The notes: a model not told the origin generated them from the letters alone. DNA of 64,000 nt from PALSA-1006 sp041660815 (GCA_041660815.1 JBAZVN010000011.1:80385-144384), one strand, 5' to 3'; positions 1 through 9,326 are shown, counted from the stretch's first letter. A program made the numbers and translations.

Positions 1-1158
1 TTCTCAGTCGACCAAAAAAGCTTTTCCGGGTACATTGCAGATACCCGCACAATGATCGCGCGCGCGCGCAATATAATCGTTAATAATCAAGTAGATATAG
101 ATACACCCCAGCCTGAACTCGGCCAAATCATCGAAGGCAACAGTCCTTTTGAGTTGACACCTGAAAACACTTTTCAATCCGGAAAAAATAAACCTTATCG
201 ACGTGGTGTATTGCTGATTCACGGACTGTCGGATTCCCCCTATTTTATGCGGCATCTCGGCAATCTATTCCGCGAGAACGGCTTTCGCGTCATGGCCATA
301 TTATTACCCGGACACGGCACTCAGCCCGGCGATTTACTGCAAGTAAGATGGCATGAATGGGTCAAAGCAGTTGCTTTTGGCGTGGATCAATTAGCGAAGG
401 AAGTCGATGACGTATATTTGGCCGGCTTTTCGGCAGGAGGCGCACTCAGTGTGCACCAAAGCTATATTGATCAACGCATAAAGGGTTTATTTTTGTTTGC
501 GCCGGCACTGCAAATATCACCTAAAGCCGCATTAGCCAATCTACATAAAGCGAGCAGCTGGCTACTGCCCTCAACAAAATGGATATCCATTCATCCCGAT
601 TGGGATTGTTACAAATATGAATCTTTCAGCAAAAATGCGGCGGCACAAATACATGCGCTAACCCGGGTGATCAACAAACAAATCAAGCAAAATAGCCTCA
701 CCCTCCCAATTTTTTCAGTGGTTAGCCAGGACGATACAACGGTCAATACCCCGGCCACACTTAAATTCATGATGCAGGCGCAACATCCAGCCAACAAACT
801 GATATATTACTTCTCAGACGCAGGAAGCATTCCGGACTGGCACGGCGCGGGACAGTTTGAAGCTGTCAACGGGGTATTCCCGGATGCGGGCATTATTGGT
901 TCGGCGCATACCGCAATCGTATTACCTGCAAAGGATGAGTATTATGGCGTGAACGGCAACTATAGAAATTGCCTGCACTATTTACCGAATCGGCTTGAAG
1001 ATTTTATTACCTGCCAGCAAGACAAACAGCAGACATTATTCGGCGAGATAACAACTGAAAATCTTGGAAAGGGCTTGCTTTGTCGACTGATGTATAACCC
1101 AAGCTTCTCAGCGCTGCAGACGGCCTTGCAACAATTTATTGCGCGCCTGGATGGGTAG
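1..1158 (+). CDS. alpha/beta hydrolase, 5' end outside the window
   Basis: Serine hydrolase of the alpha/beta fold; substrate unknown. The frame is open from base 1 through the first ATG at 52 with no stop and no Shine-Dalgarno sequence before 52, so the gene probably starts upstream. Visible fold marks are the HG oxyanion motif in LLIHGLSDSP, the PGHGT turn, the nucleophile elbow GFSAGG, an acid in SQDDTTVN and the late histidine in GSAHTAI, in the order expected for Ser-Asp-His. There is no signal peptide in the visible part. The family includes lysophospholipase/esterase-like enzymes. Fold call is firm; function is not. Confidence 0.8.
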   Translation, partial: FSVDQKSFSGYIADTRTMIARARNIIVNNQVDIDTPQPELGQIIEGNSPFELTPENTFQSGKNKPYRRGVLLIHGLSDSPYFMRHLGNLFRENGFRVMAILLPGHGTQPGDLLQVRWHEWVKAVAFGVDQLAKEVDDVYLAGFSAGGALSVHQSYIDQRIKGLFLFAPALQISPKAALANLHKASSWLLPSTKWISIHPDWDCYKYESFSKNAAAQIHALTRVINKQIKQNSLTLPIFSVVSQDDTTVNTPATLKFMMQAQHPANKLIYYFSDAGSIPDWHGAGQFEAVNGVFPDAGIIGSAHTAIVLPAKDEYYGVNGNYRNCLHYLPNRLEDFITCQQDKQQTLFGEITTENLGKGLLCRLMYNPSFSALQTALQQFIARLDG

Positions 1159-1421
1159 CTCGGAAAGTATAGAGTGGCCCAAAATTCAATCTTTAGACGC
1201 CCTATGCAGAGCGGATGCTGCAGTAGCCAGCTACCTTACCAAACACTCATTCCGCATCGGTAATAGACTGAAAAATACCCGGAAACTGTGATTCGCCTTT
1301 ATCAAGTCCGCGTCCGGTTTGCGGGGCTACAGTAAGAAATATTTTTACATGATTGTCTTCTCTCAACTGTGATATCGGACAGGTGTGGACAAATTTAAGG
1401 AGTAATTTATTAGGAGTTACC

Positions 1422-1922
1422 ATGCACAACGAGCTGGAAGTTTTTGTTAAATTAATTTCTCTGGCTAAATGTCTGAAAGGCTTTGGCTTGGATGATTTGC
1501 GCGAGCTATTGGCTATCTCATCCAAAGCAATTTGGCGCGCCGGCGATCAGGTTTTTATGGAAGGTGAAACCGGGAGAGACATGTATATTATCTGTTCCGG
1601 AAAGGTCAATATCTGGCGCAAGAACGGCGGTGAAAGAGTCAGCCTGGCTAATCTTGCCGAAGGCGAAAGCTTCGGTGAAATGGGCTTGATTCGAGGCGGT
1701 GTGCGTAGCGCCGGCGCCACTGCGGTGGAATACACGATCGCATTGCGTATCGATTATGACCGACTACATCAAGCGCCGTCGGCATCGGCGTTGCTCTACA
1801 AAAACTTGGCCAAAGAACTCGCTGAGCGATTAAAAATTGCCAATGACATCATCGTATTCCAATCTCAAGCGGGAGCAGATCCGCCTCCCTTAATGACCAT
1901 TGGCCGAAGAAGTAAAAAATAA
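1422..1922 (+). CDS. stand-alone cyclic nucleotide-binding domain protein
   Basis: A 166-residue protein that is almost entirely one cNMP-binding domain (CRP/PKA type). The phosphate-binding cassette is visible as GESFGEMGLIRGG followed by VRSAGATA, with the expected Glu and Arg. No DNA-binding helix-turn-helix follows; the tail is a short helix and a basic end. I chose the ATG at 1422 because TAGGAG sits six bases before it; an upstream in-frame start at 1353 has no such site. It lies between a hydrolase and an outer-membrane barrel, with 22 bases to the latter, so those two may be co-transcribed. The ligand (cAMP, cGMP or none) cannot be told. Confidence 0.8.
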   Translation: MHNELEVFVKLISLAKCLKGFGLDDLRELLAISSKAIWRAGDQVFMEGETGRDMYIICSGKVNIWRKNGGERVSLANLAEGESFGEMGLIRGGVRSAGATAVEYTIALRIDYDRLHQAPSASALLYKNLAKELAERLKIANDIIVFQSQAGADPPPLMTIGRRSKK

Positions 1923-1944
1923 TTACCTATAAAAACAATATATT

Positions 1945-2871
1945 ATGAAGATTCCGGTCGCAGGATTGTTAATGTTTTTTTCTGTCGGCTCAGCCTCAAA
2001 CGCGTATGCCGATGAGTGGAGTATTTCATACGGCATGGGCACGCGCACCGATGCGTTGCGTTGGGCAATTGCCGCAGATTTGGCCGGGTCTCTGCCCAAC
2101 ATTATGTCAGAGCTAACATGGCGCGACCTTAATGGAGCCGAGCGCTCCATTGGCCTGATTTATGAATCTACCGACAATTGGATGGCACGCGCTTTGTATC
2201 AAGAGGTTGACTTTACCCATAGCGGCGAAGTTCAGGACTCTGATTACAATACAGACAATCGAACCGGTGAGTATTCGCGCTCGCTTTCCGCCACAAGGGG
2301 CTCCAGCGCCCTATCCATTACCACCTTGATCGGCCCGCTTTTTTTTCTGAATGATGAGCAAACGCTAATCATGACTCCGTTACTGGGTTTCGCTCACCAA
2401 ATTTCCGATCTGCGCATGAATAACGGGGTGCAAATTATCGACACAATTTCACCCCAAAATGTCGGCCCATTTTCAGGACTTAACAGCTCATATCGAGCCC
2501 AATTTGATTCGCGAATTGCGGGAATTGAAACGCGCTGGTGGCTGACTCGACAACTTGGAATTGAAATGCAATGGCAGCATCAGTGGTTTAACTACCGCGC
2601 CGAAGCCGACTGGAATAAACGCAGCGAATTTCAACATCCCTTGAGTTTTTATCAAAATGGGCTTGGCGAAAATAATCAGTGGACACTGAAGTTGTTAGCC
2701 AAACTGAACCGGCACTGGGAATTTGATGCTGCCTATACCCAAACCAGGGGCGGCTTGCAAAATGGCCGGGATGTATCAATGCTTGCCAATGGGGCTCGGG
2801 AAATAACGCGCCTGAATGAGGTTGATTTTGCCTCGACAGCATTGTCAATGATGGTTAAATACACTTTCTAA
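1945..2871 (+). CDS. outer-membrane beta-barrel protein, omptin-like
   Basis: A 308-residue exported protein: an N-terminal hydrophobic signal ending near NAYA-DE, alternating amphipathic strands with many Trp/Tyr, and a terminal phenylalanine (VKYTF) as in BAM-inserted barrels. The run GEVQDSDYNTDNRTGEYS resembles the DxDxxxDxRTGE-like loop of omptin/Pom-type barrels, which suggests that fold. I cannot show that the omptin protease residues are all present, so protease activity is not claimed. There is no clear ribosome site before the ATG; coupling to the preceding cNMP-binding gene is possible. It is convergent with degQ, with no obvious terminator between. Confidence 0.65.
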   Translation: MKIPVAGLLMFFSVGSASNAYADEWSISYGMGTRTDALRWAIAADLAGSLPNIMSELTWRDLNGAERSIGLIYESTDNWMARALYQEVDFTHSGEVQDSDYNTDNRTGEYSRSLSATRGSSALSITTLIGPLFFLNDEQTLIMTPLLGFAHQISDLRMNNGVQIIDTISPQNVGPFSGLNSSYRAQFDSRIAGIETRWWLTRQLGIEMQWQHQWFNYRAEADWNKRSEFQHPLSFYQNGLGENNQWTLKLLAKLNRHWEFDAAYTQTRGGLQNGRDVSMLANGAREITRLNEVDFASTALSMMVKYTF

Positions 2872-2941
2872 AGTTACCCAAGCGCCCTGCCGCAAACACC
2901 CTGCACGACGCGCGACTCGATTCCACGGCTAGAACCTACTT

Positions 2942-4333
2942 CTAATCCAGCTTAATGGCGATGTAAGTCGCCATTTCACCACGGCGCACCAACAGGGCAA
3001 CATTCCGACCGTTGGGGATTTGTTTTAAAACATTATTAAATTGTTCAGCGGATTTAATTGGTGTATTTCCAACAGCCAGCAACACGTCGCCACGGCGTAA
3101 CTCAGAGCGTGCGGCCGCACCTTTAACATCCTCAATAATTAAACCACTTTCTACATTAAGCTCGGCTTTTTGCTCGCTAGTTAACTCGGCAACAACCAAC
3201 CCCAACCGCTCACTGCTCTCGCTTGCGGGGGCGATGCTTGGCGCTCCTTTGCCAGCACGTTGCGCCACTTTATTTTCAGTCGGCATTTCACCCACCGTCA
3301 GGGTCACATCCAATGCTTCACCCTTGCGCCACAGCTGCACCATCACTTTGCTACCCGGTTTAGTGCCAGCTACGATGCGTGGCAAATCACTGGACGCATT
3401 TACTGCCTTGCCGTCAAATTTTAAAATAACATCACTGGGCTGCACACCCGCCTTATCTGCTGGCGCACCTTTTTCCACATTTGAGATCAACGCACCAACA
3501 GGCTTAGGCAATCCAAACGACTCTGCCAACTCCTTCGTAACCTCCTGAATTACAACACCTATTCTGCCGCGAGAAACCTTGCCGGTGGCACGTAGTTGAT
3601 TCACCACCTCCATCGCCACATCGATTGGAATTGCAAAAGAAAGCCCCATGTAACCGCCCGAGCGGCTATATATTTGCGAGTTGATGCCGACTACTTCGCC
3701 TTTCATATTGAATAGCGGGCCGCCCGAATTACCCGGATTAATCGCCACGTCCGTCTGAATAAAGGGTACGAAATTTTCTTGGGATAAGGTCCGCCCTTTG
3801 GCGCTGACAATACCGGCGGTGACGCTGCTATCAAAACCAAACGGCGATCCGATTGCCAGCACCCATTCACCCACCTTAAGAATGCTTGGATCACCTTGAG
3901 AAACTTTGGGCAGACCGCTTGCTTCGATTTTTAACAGCGCAACATCGGTACGTTTATCCGCCCCGATTACTTTGGCTTTAAATTCCCGCTTATCAGTAAG
4001 CCGCACCGTTATTTTATCGGCACTATCCACCACATGCGCGTTGGTTAAAATATATCCGTCTGCGCTGACAATAAAACCGGAGCCCAATGATTGCGACTCT
4101 TGTTCGCGCGGCACTTGCGGCGCAAAACGACGGAAGAATTCATAAAATGGATCTCCCTCGGGCAGATTGGGAATGCCCTGCATAGCAGGATTGGTGCGAA
4201 TCGTGGTGGTACTGATATTGACGACTGAAGCCCCCTGCTTTTCCACTAACTCTGTGAAATCGGGAAGGTCTTTAGCTTGCGCAGTCAGCGCAAAAAAACT
4301 GCAGAAAGTAACCAGAAACAACTTCAACACCAT
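2942..4333 (-). CDS. degQ: periplasmic serine protease Do/DegQ (MucD) with two PDZ domains
   Basis: HtrA-family quality-control protease of the periplasm. The start at 4333 is set by AAGGAG seven bases upstream; the 463-residue product begins with a signal peptide cleaved after TAQA (about residue 20). The trypsin-like domain carries His100 in TNAHVVD, Asp130 in RTDVALLK and Ser203 in GNSGGP. Two PDZ domains follow (about residues 260-350 and 375-455). It is the last gene of the sigma-E operon, matching mucD in algU-mucABCD of Pseudomonas, so it probably clears misfolded envelope proteins and damps the stress signal. Confidence 0.95.
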   Translation of the reverse strand: MVLKLFLVTFCSFFALTAQAKDLPDFTELVEKQGASVVNISTTTIRTNPAMQGIPNLPEGDPFYEFFRRFAPQVPREQESQSLGSGFIVSADGYILTNAHVVDSADKITVRLTDKREFKAKVIGADKRTDVALLKIEASGLPKVSQGDPSILKVGEWVLAIGSPFGFDSSVTAGIVSAKGRTLSQENFVPFIQTDVAINPGNSGGPLFNMKGEVVGINSQIYSRSGGYMGLSFAIPIDVAMEVVNQLRATGKVSRGRIGVVIQEVTKELAESFGLPKPVGALISNVEKGAPADKAGVQPSDVILKFDGKAVNASSDLPRIVAGTKPGSKVMVQLWRKGEALDVTLTVGEMPTENKVAQRAGKGAPSIAPASESSERLGLVVAELTSEQKAELNVESGLIIEDVKGAAARSELRRGDVLLAVGNTPIKSAEQFNNVLKQIPNGRNVALLVRRGEMATYIAIKLD

Positions 4334-4397
4334 GCTATTTCTCCTTAATTTTCGCTTAACCAAACTATCGTTGCAGCCACTGAAAAATAAAAAAATA

Positions 4398-4826
4398 TCA
4401 GGGCAATGAACTTGCCACTGCCATTACATGCTGACGTTTCGCCATCCATTTTGCAAGAATAAAGCCGCCTACCAGCCCCACTAAAGAACCGATAGCCGCA
4501 TATCCATCGCGACTGGCCGGATCTGCTGCCCAGTGTGCGCCCAACATTCCACCGCTTAACAACATCGAAAGCGGTATGCCATACATCAATATGGCACTGC
4601 GCAGCAACACCCCCTGCGGCAAAGTGATTTGAACTTCGTCGCCAACTTTGGCGTTTACCTCGTTCAGCACTTTGAATTGGCGGGGCTTACTGCAAAATAA
4701 TTGCGTCAACTTACTGCTGCCGCAGCCTTTTTCACTGTCGCAATTTCCGCAACCCGCACCGCCTTTGGATTCAACAAACGCTTCATTGCCATGGATTTTT
4801 ACAACAATTGCACGGGTCTCTAACAT
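4398..4826 (-). CDS. rseC: SoxR-reducing/sigma-E regulator RseC (MucC) family
   Basis: A 142-residue inner-membrane protein. The N-terminal half has the family's cysteine cluster (Cys26, Cys29 and Cys35 in GAGCGNCDSEKGCGSS), then a small beta domain, two transmembrane helices (about residues 75-95 and 103-123) and a short basic tail. I use the internal ATG at 4826, because the ORF extension to 4871 adds residues unlike the family. RseC modulates sigma-E activity and, in the Rsx/Rnf context, SoxR reduction; no rsx genes are here, so the sigma-E role is favoured. It sits between rseB and degQ. Confidence 0.88.
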   Translation of the reverse strand: MLETRAIVVKIHGNEAFVESKGGAGCGNCDSEKGCGSSKLTQLFCSKPRQFKVLNEVNAKVGDEVQITLPQGVLLRSAILMYGIPLSMLLSGGMLGAHWAADPASRDGYAAIGSLVGLVGGFILAKWMAKRQHVMAVASSLP

Positions 4827-4947
4827 GTGGGAGTCTCTGAAAATTTCAAGATATTTAATATTGAAAGGCAAATCAAATAACGGCGCACTTGCAATATATT
4901 GACTAATAAGAAAATTATTACCTAAAACCTATTCTGCCCAGCCACTT

Positions 4948-5943
4948 TTATTGACCTGCATAACGCACGGATTCAGCAGTCTGGATGACTGTACGCGGCG
5001 GCACTTCACCCACCACGGTAATCAATTTATCACCGCTAATTTTACTATAAACCTGCATTACCCCCTGACTGGACAGGCCAGAGTTGAGGTTTTCTCTACC
5101 TGCCACGTCTTCAATAAATACCGATATTCCCACCAAACCATCCGAGTAAACCAGATGGGTTACCGGCAAAGGTTTATCGCGCATGGGGCGGCACATACCA
5201 TGAATTTTTTTGAACCCGGAAGGGAGGGCATCCACTTGCCAGTCACTGACCTTCGAGTCCTCCAAAGATTTTTCGTTCACCTCCGGTTCGCTAAATCTAC
5301 CAGCCATACCGACTGTTTTAGTGGCTTTCTTTGGCTCAATCCAGGAGCGATCTACACCTTTCCCTAACACCAACTCGGTAAATGCATATTGCTCAATGAT
5401 GCGCCCCTTATCATCCATTACCACGGCTTTAAGCAATAAGCCGGATTCGGTGTGCGACCACATTTTGTGGGTATAGCGCATATTATCTTTGGGCTTAAAT
5501 ACCACCGCATGCACGTGGTATCCGGCCACCCGGTCTTCGGCCACTTCATTGATTTGGTAATTTTCTTTCAGGATGGAAATTTGCTGCGGTAACAGCGCTG
5601 GGAACGCTCTCTCCCCGTGCCGTTTTTGAATTTTAACTTTGCGATCGCCCAGATATAGCCAAACCTGATTATTACTGCTCACGATTTCGCGCCGCGAACC
5701 GTTTAATCCTTCCAGTCTTTCATGCTCCCCATTCGCATCTGAAATATGGGTGATTCGCGAAACTTCAACATGCCCACCCACCCCATCCTGATAAACAAAG
5801 GTACCACTGTAGTCGGTTTGATGTGCGGCAAAGGCGATGGTTGTTAACCAATCTGCATCATCCCTGCGTAATGGATCAGCATTCACAGTTTGCCAGCACA
5901 AAAGCGGCAATAAACACATCAAAATTCTTAAGCTTCGCTGCAT
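4948..5943 (-). CDS. rseB: sigma-E regulatory protein RseB (MucB)
   Basis: Periplasmic sensor that binds the anti-sigma factor RseA and shields it from proteolysis until lipoprotein or LPS signals displace it. The 331-residue product starts at the ATG at 5943 (AAGGCG upstream) with a signal peptide ending near VNA-DP. The N-terminal lipoprotein-binding-like domain opens with DWLTTIAFAAHQTDYSGTF, the usual MucB/RseB opening, and a smaller C-terminal domain follows. It begins 10 bases after rseA, so translational coupling is likely. Confidence 0.93.
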   Translation of the reverse strand: MQRSLRILMCLLPLLCWQTVNADPLRRDDADWLTTIAFAAHQTDYSGTFVYQDGVGGHVEVSRITHISDANGEHERLEGLNGSRREIVSSNNQVWLYLGDRKVKIQKRHGERAFPALLPQQISILKENYQINEVAEDRVAGYHVHAVVFKPKDNMRYTHKMWSHTESGLLLKAVVMDDKGRIIEQYAFTELVLGKGVDRSWIEPKKATKTVGMAGRFSEPEVNEKSLEDSKVSDWQVDALPSGFKKIHGMCRPMRDKPLPVTHLVYSDGLVGISVFIEDVAGRENLNSGLSSQGVMQVYSKISGDKLITVVGEVPPRTVIQTAESVRYAGQ

Positions 5944-5953
5944 CGAATTCGCC

Positions 5954-6439
5954 TTATTTCTGTGAAACAGTGTGAATAAACGAGGCTGCGCCATGCACGT
6001 CGGTGCTGGGTGAGTATTCCTGGTGTGCCATTAAATATTCATTTATGCCGTTGGGGGAGGCAAAACTGGCAGGTCGCACTTCATTGGGTTGTTGAATAAC
6101 TGCAATCTGTGGTTTACGTTCCACGCCTACTTGTAGCGACAACCAAGCAACCAAAGACAGCGCCATCACTGACGCAGCGGCGGACAAGGCAAAGTAACGC
6201 ACCCTCTGGGTCATTTTGCGGCGCGGTGCAAATACCACCGGCTCAGCTTGCAAACGCTCGCGGAAAGCCGCGCTAATATCCTTCCCCACATGATCCGGCT
6301 GACGCAACGCATCACCAATTAAATGGTAAGTTTGCCAATCTTGTTGAAACGGCTTATTTTTCTTCAACTTGTCAAGCACCTCGTCCACTTCATCCTCGAA
6401 AAGCTCGCCATCCATCAACGCGGAAATATCACTATTCAT
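5954..6439 (-). CDS. rseA: anti-sigma-E factor RseA (MucA)
   Basis: Single-pass inner-membrane anti-sigma factor. The 161-residue product opens with NSDISALMDGEL, the conserved start of the cytoplasmic sigma-binding domain, followed by one transmembrane helix (about residues 85-108) and a periplasmic tail that would bind RseB. The start at 6439 has GAGGTGG six to twelve bases upstream; the GTG nine bases earlier lies inside that site and is rejected. It begins two bases after the rpoE stop, so the two are translated together, as expected for a sigma/anti-sigma pair. Confidence 0.93.
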   Translation of the reverse strand: MNSDISALMDGELFEDEVDEVLDKLKKNKPFQQDWQTYHLIGDALRQPDHVGKDISAAFRERLQAEPVVFAPRRKMTQRVRYFALSAAASVMALSLVAWLSLQVGVERKPQIAVIQQPNEVRPASFASPNGINEYLMAHQEYSPSTDVHGAASFIHTVSQK

Positions 6440-6441
6440 GT

Positions 6442-7041
6442 TTACCACCTCTGATTATCATTAGTACCCAACAAAGGGCGCAAATTAGCCGCAACCGCAT
6501 CACGTGCACGAAATATTCTGGAACGCACGGTGCCAATCGGACAGTTCATTACCGCCGCAATTTCTTCATAACTCAATCCTTCAATTTCACGCAGTGTCAG
6601 AGCCATGCGCAAATCATCCGGAAGTTGCTGCAGGGATGAATTAACCACCGCCACCACCTGCTTGCTCATTAATTCATTTTCCGGAGTCGCCACCTCGTGC
6701 AATAAAGACGCATCTTCAAAATCTTCCGCCTCTTCGGCATCAAAATGCGTGCTGGTCGGCGCATGCCGCCCCATTGCCAATAAATGATTTTTAGCCGTAT
6801 TAATGCCAATTCGGTACAGCCAGGTATAAAACGCACTATCACCGCGAAACGCCGGAAGCGCCCGGTATGCCTTGATAAATGCATCCTGAGTCACATCCTC
6901 AGCCTCGGATGCATCCCGTACAAATCGGGAAATTAACCGTCCCAGTCTGCGTTGATATTTAGCTACCAACAGCTCGAACGCATGCTTATCGCCACTCTGC
7001 GCGCGCTCAACCAACTGTTGATCAACTTCCCTGTCTCCCAT
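6442..7041 (-). CDS. rpoE: RNA polymerase sigma factor RpoE (AlgU)
   Basis: ECF sigma factor for envelope stress, 199 residues. Region 2 includes DASEAEDVTQDAFIKAYRAL and FYTWLYRIGINTAKN; region 4 includes SYEEIAAVMNCPIGTVRSR. Both are diagnostic of the RpoE/AlgU group. It heads a five-gene operon, rpoE-rseA-rseB-rseC-degQ. On the minus strand a TATACT box lies about 40 bases before the start (7082-7087) but has no good -35 partner. I did not find a clear GAACTT/TCTGA autoregulatory promoter in the 265-base gap to nadB. Confidence 0.96.
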   Translation of the reverse strand: MGDREVDQQLVERAQSGDKHAFELLVAKYQRRLGRLISRFVRDASEAEDVTQDAFIKAYRALPAFRGDSAFYTWLYRIGINTAKNHLLAMGRHAPTSTHFDAEEAEDFEDASLLHEVATPENELMSKQVVAVVNSSLQQLPDDLRMALTLREIEGLSYEEIAAVMNCPIGTVRSRIFRARDAVAANLRPLLGTNDNQRW

Positions 7042-7241
7042 TTCCCAGCCCTTAAATTCTCATCACTTATCGTGACCAGCTAGTATAACCGGACAATAGC
7101 CCAACAGGATATTCACTCGGCAGCTTATTTATTCAATGCGCGCGCAGCCCCTTCTAATAGTTTCATTACCCTCGTCATGGACAATCTACTCAAAATTTAG
7201 TTCAGCCAAATTTCTAAAGTTGTTCATACCGAGAGATCATG

Positions 7242-7270
7242 CTGAGAGTTCGTCGCATATTTGCTATAGT
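7242..7270 (+). promoter_or_regulatory. likely nadB promoter
   Basis: CTGAGA at 7242-7247 (4 of 6 to TTGACA), a 17-base spacer, and TATAGT at 7265-7270 (5 of 6) preceded by TG at 7262-7263, an extended -10. It is correctly placed about 35 bases before the nadB start. Pattern match only. Confidence 0.45.
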
Positions 7271-7306
7271 TCGACACATTAACAACCTTCCCAACTTACC
7301 GTCGTG

Positions 7307-8917
7307 ATGCAATTCGACACACTCATTATCGGTAGCGGCCTTGCCGGACTCTCTTTGGCGCTCAAGCTGGCAGACCATAAAAAAGTGGGCATCATTACCA
7401 AAAAATCCCTTCTGGAAGGCGCCAGCGCATGGGCGCAGGGGGGAATTGCGGCAGTGCAATCTCCGGAAGACTCTATCGAGCAGCATATTCAAGACACCAT
7501 GATTGCCGGCGCAGGCTTATGTGATGCCCAAGCCACTCGCTTTGTCGTGGAAAATGGCAGTGCCGCGATTGACTGGCTTATTCAACAAGGCGTCCCCTTC
7601 ACGCGCGACATTGGCAGCGACACCGGCTACCATCTGACGCGTGAAGGTGGACATAGCCAACGCCGCATCATTCATGCCGCAGATGCTACCGGCTTGGCCG
7701 TACAGGAAACAATAGCCAACAAAGTGATCGGTCATCCCAATATCACACTGCTGGAACGCTACATTGCCATTGATCTGATTACCGGAAAAAAATTGGGACG
7801 CGCGGATAACCAGTGCTGCGGTGCATATGCACTCAATACGCTAAGCGGTGAAATAATTACCATCGCAGCTCGCGATACCATTCTCGCCACCGGAGGCGCG
7901 GGTAAAGTTTATCTCTACACAACCAATCCCGACACGGCTACCGGCGACGGAATAGCCATGGGGTGGCGCGCCGGCTGCCGCGTGGCTAATATGGAATTTA
8001 TCCAATTTCATCCCACCTGCTTGTATCACCCGCATGAGAAATCCTTTTTAATTAGCGAAGCGGTGCGCGGCGAGGGAGGCATTTTAACGTTACCCGATGG
8101 CACACGTTTTATGCCTTGGCACGACCCGCGCGCCGAGCTGGCACCACGCGACATTGTCGCGCGAGCCATTGATTTTGAAATGAAAAAGCGCGGATTAGAC
8201 TTCATATATTTGGATATTTCACACCAGCCGGAAGATTTTATACTCGAACATTTCCCCAACATTTATGCGCACTGCATGAAGCTGGGAATCGATATTGCGC
8301 ACCAGCCTATCCCGGTCGTCCCCGCCGTGCACTTCACCTGCGGTGGTGTGCTGGTGGATCAGCACGGACACACCGACATCCCCAATCTGTACGCAATAGG
8401 TGAAACCTCCTATACCGGCTTACACGGAGCGAATCGCCTGGCCAGCAACTCATTATTGGAATGCCTCGTCTATGCCGAATCTGCCTCCCAGGATATTTTA
8501 AGCAAGCATCCCGGAGAGATTTTTAATTTGCCGCACTGGGATGAGAGTCAGGTTAAGGATGCCGACGAAGCGGTGATCATTTCACACAACTGGGATGAAT
8601 TACGCCGTTTCATGTGGGATTATGTGGGTATCGTTAGAACCACCAAGCGTCTCGAACGAGCCCAACATCGCATCCAACTGCTGCATGAGGAAATCAATGA
8701 GTATTACCGGAATTTCCACGTTACGGCAGACTTGCTGGAGCTGCGTAATCTGGTGTTAAGTGCGGATCTGATTGTGCAAAGTGCGCTGTCCCGGCACGAA
8801 AGTCGCGGCTTGCATTTCAGCAAAGATTACCCCGAAACACTACCTAATGCAGCGACCACAATTCTTACTCCGCCCACATTTATTGCCACGTCCTACCCAA
8901 CTTCAGCAGAACTCTAA
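7307..8917 (+). CDS. nadB: L-aspartate oxidase NadB
   Basis: FAD enzyme oxidising L-aspartate to iminoaspartate, the first step of de novo NAD synthesis; the product is passed to NadA, which is not in this window. 536 residues from the ATG at 7307; a GTG directly before it is possible. The N-terminal dinucleotide fold has GSGLAG, followed by the family's EGASAWAQGG. The capping domain has EFIQFHPT and SEAVRGEGG, and HFTCGGV and GANRLASNSLLE mark the FAD/active site. The C-terminal helical domain is full length. Its 3' end overlaps the convergent ygfX-like gene by 38 bases. Confidence 0.96.
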   Translation: MQFDTLIIGSGLAGLSLALKLADHKKVGIITKKSLLEGASAWAQGGIAAVQSPEDSIEQHIQDTMIAGAGLCDAQATRFVVENGSAAIDWLIQQGVPFTRDIGSDTGYHLTREGGHSQRRIIHAADATGLAVQETIANKVIGHPNITLLERYIAIDLITGKKLGRADNQCCGAYALNTLSGEIITIAARDTILATGGAGKVYLYTTNPDTATGDGIAMGWRAGCRVANMEFIQFHPTCLYHPHEKSFLISEAVRGEGGILTLPDGTRFMPWHDPRAELAPRDIVARAIDFEMKKRGLDFIYLDISHQPEDFILEHFPNIYAHCMKLGIDIAHQPIPVVPAVHFTCGGVLVDQHGHTDIPNLYAIGETSYTGLHGANRLASNSLLECLVYAESASQDILSKHPGEIFNLPHWDESQVKDADEAVIISHNWDELRRFMWDYVGIVRTTKRLERAQHRIQLLHEEINEYYRNFHVTADLLELRNLVLSADLIVQSALSRHESRGLHFSKDYPETLPNAATTILTPPTFIATSYPTSAEL

Positions 8918-9314
8918 GCTGGCGAAAAGATTCTGCATCCATACTGTCGGGCATTAACGTTATGTAGACTGTGTTGCGCCGCCCGGTCAGCGCAACATGC
9001 AAAATAACCATGCCCGCTGTCACCACACTACCGCCCTTTAAAATTCCCTTATATTTCAATAGGTTGCAATTTTTCAGCACAACACCTTGCGCATTAATTT
9101 GCAGCGCAATCCAAGCACTGCCCAATTTCAATAAAGCATCGCGCAACAGGTAATAAGCGCCACTAAACATGATCACGAAAAACAATGACGCTACGGCAAA
9201 TTCGGGAAGGGGAAGCAGGAACAACAAAGCCAATACACCACCATGCATCAACGCGATAATCAGCGCCAGAAAACGAGAAGGCTGTATGGCAAAGTGTTGC
9301 TGCGCTAAAGACAC
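8880..9314 (-). CDS. YgfX-like small membrane protein
   Basis: A 144-residue protein with two adjacent transmembrane helices (about residues 13-33 and 37-56), a cytosolic beta-rich remainder and the ending SFRQLRVLLKLG, which resembles the YgfX/CptA family. In E. coli that protein pairs with SdhE and affects cell division proteins; SdhE is not nearby here. The start is a GTG at 9314 with no ribosome site, 12 bases after the kinase stop, so coupling to the kinase gene is likely. It runs tail to tail into nadB with a 38-base overlap. Family call is moderate. Confidence 0.6.
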   Translation of the reverse strand: MSLAQQHFAIQPSRFLALIIALMHGGVLALLFLLPLPEFAVASLFFVIMFSGAYYLLRDALLKLGSAWIALQINAQGVVLKNCNLLKYKGILKGGSVVTAGMVILHVALTGRRNTVYITLMPDSMDAESFRQLRVLLKLGRTWQ

Positions 9315-9326
9315 TTAAAGGGAGGA

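Noticed and set aside
1247..1525. Minus-strand frame in the gap before the cNMP-binding gene
   Set aside because: It overlaps the real gene's start, has no ribosome site and no recognisable domain. The gap 1159-1421 appears non-coding.
7042..7241. Sigma-E autoregulatory promoter for rpoE
   Set aside because: I looked for GAACTT with TCTGA at 16-17 bases on the minus strand and found only partial matches.
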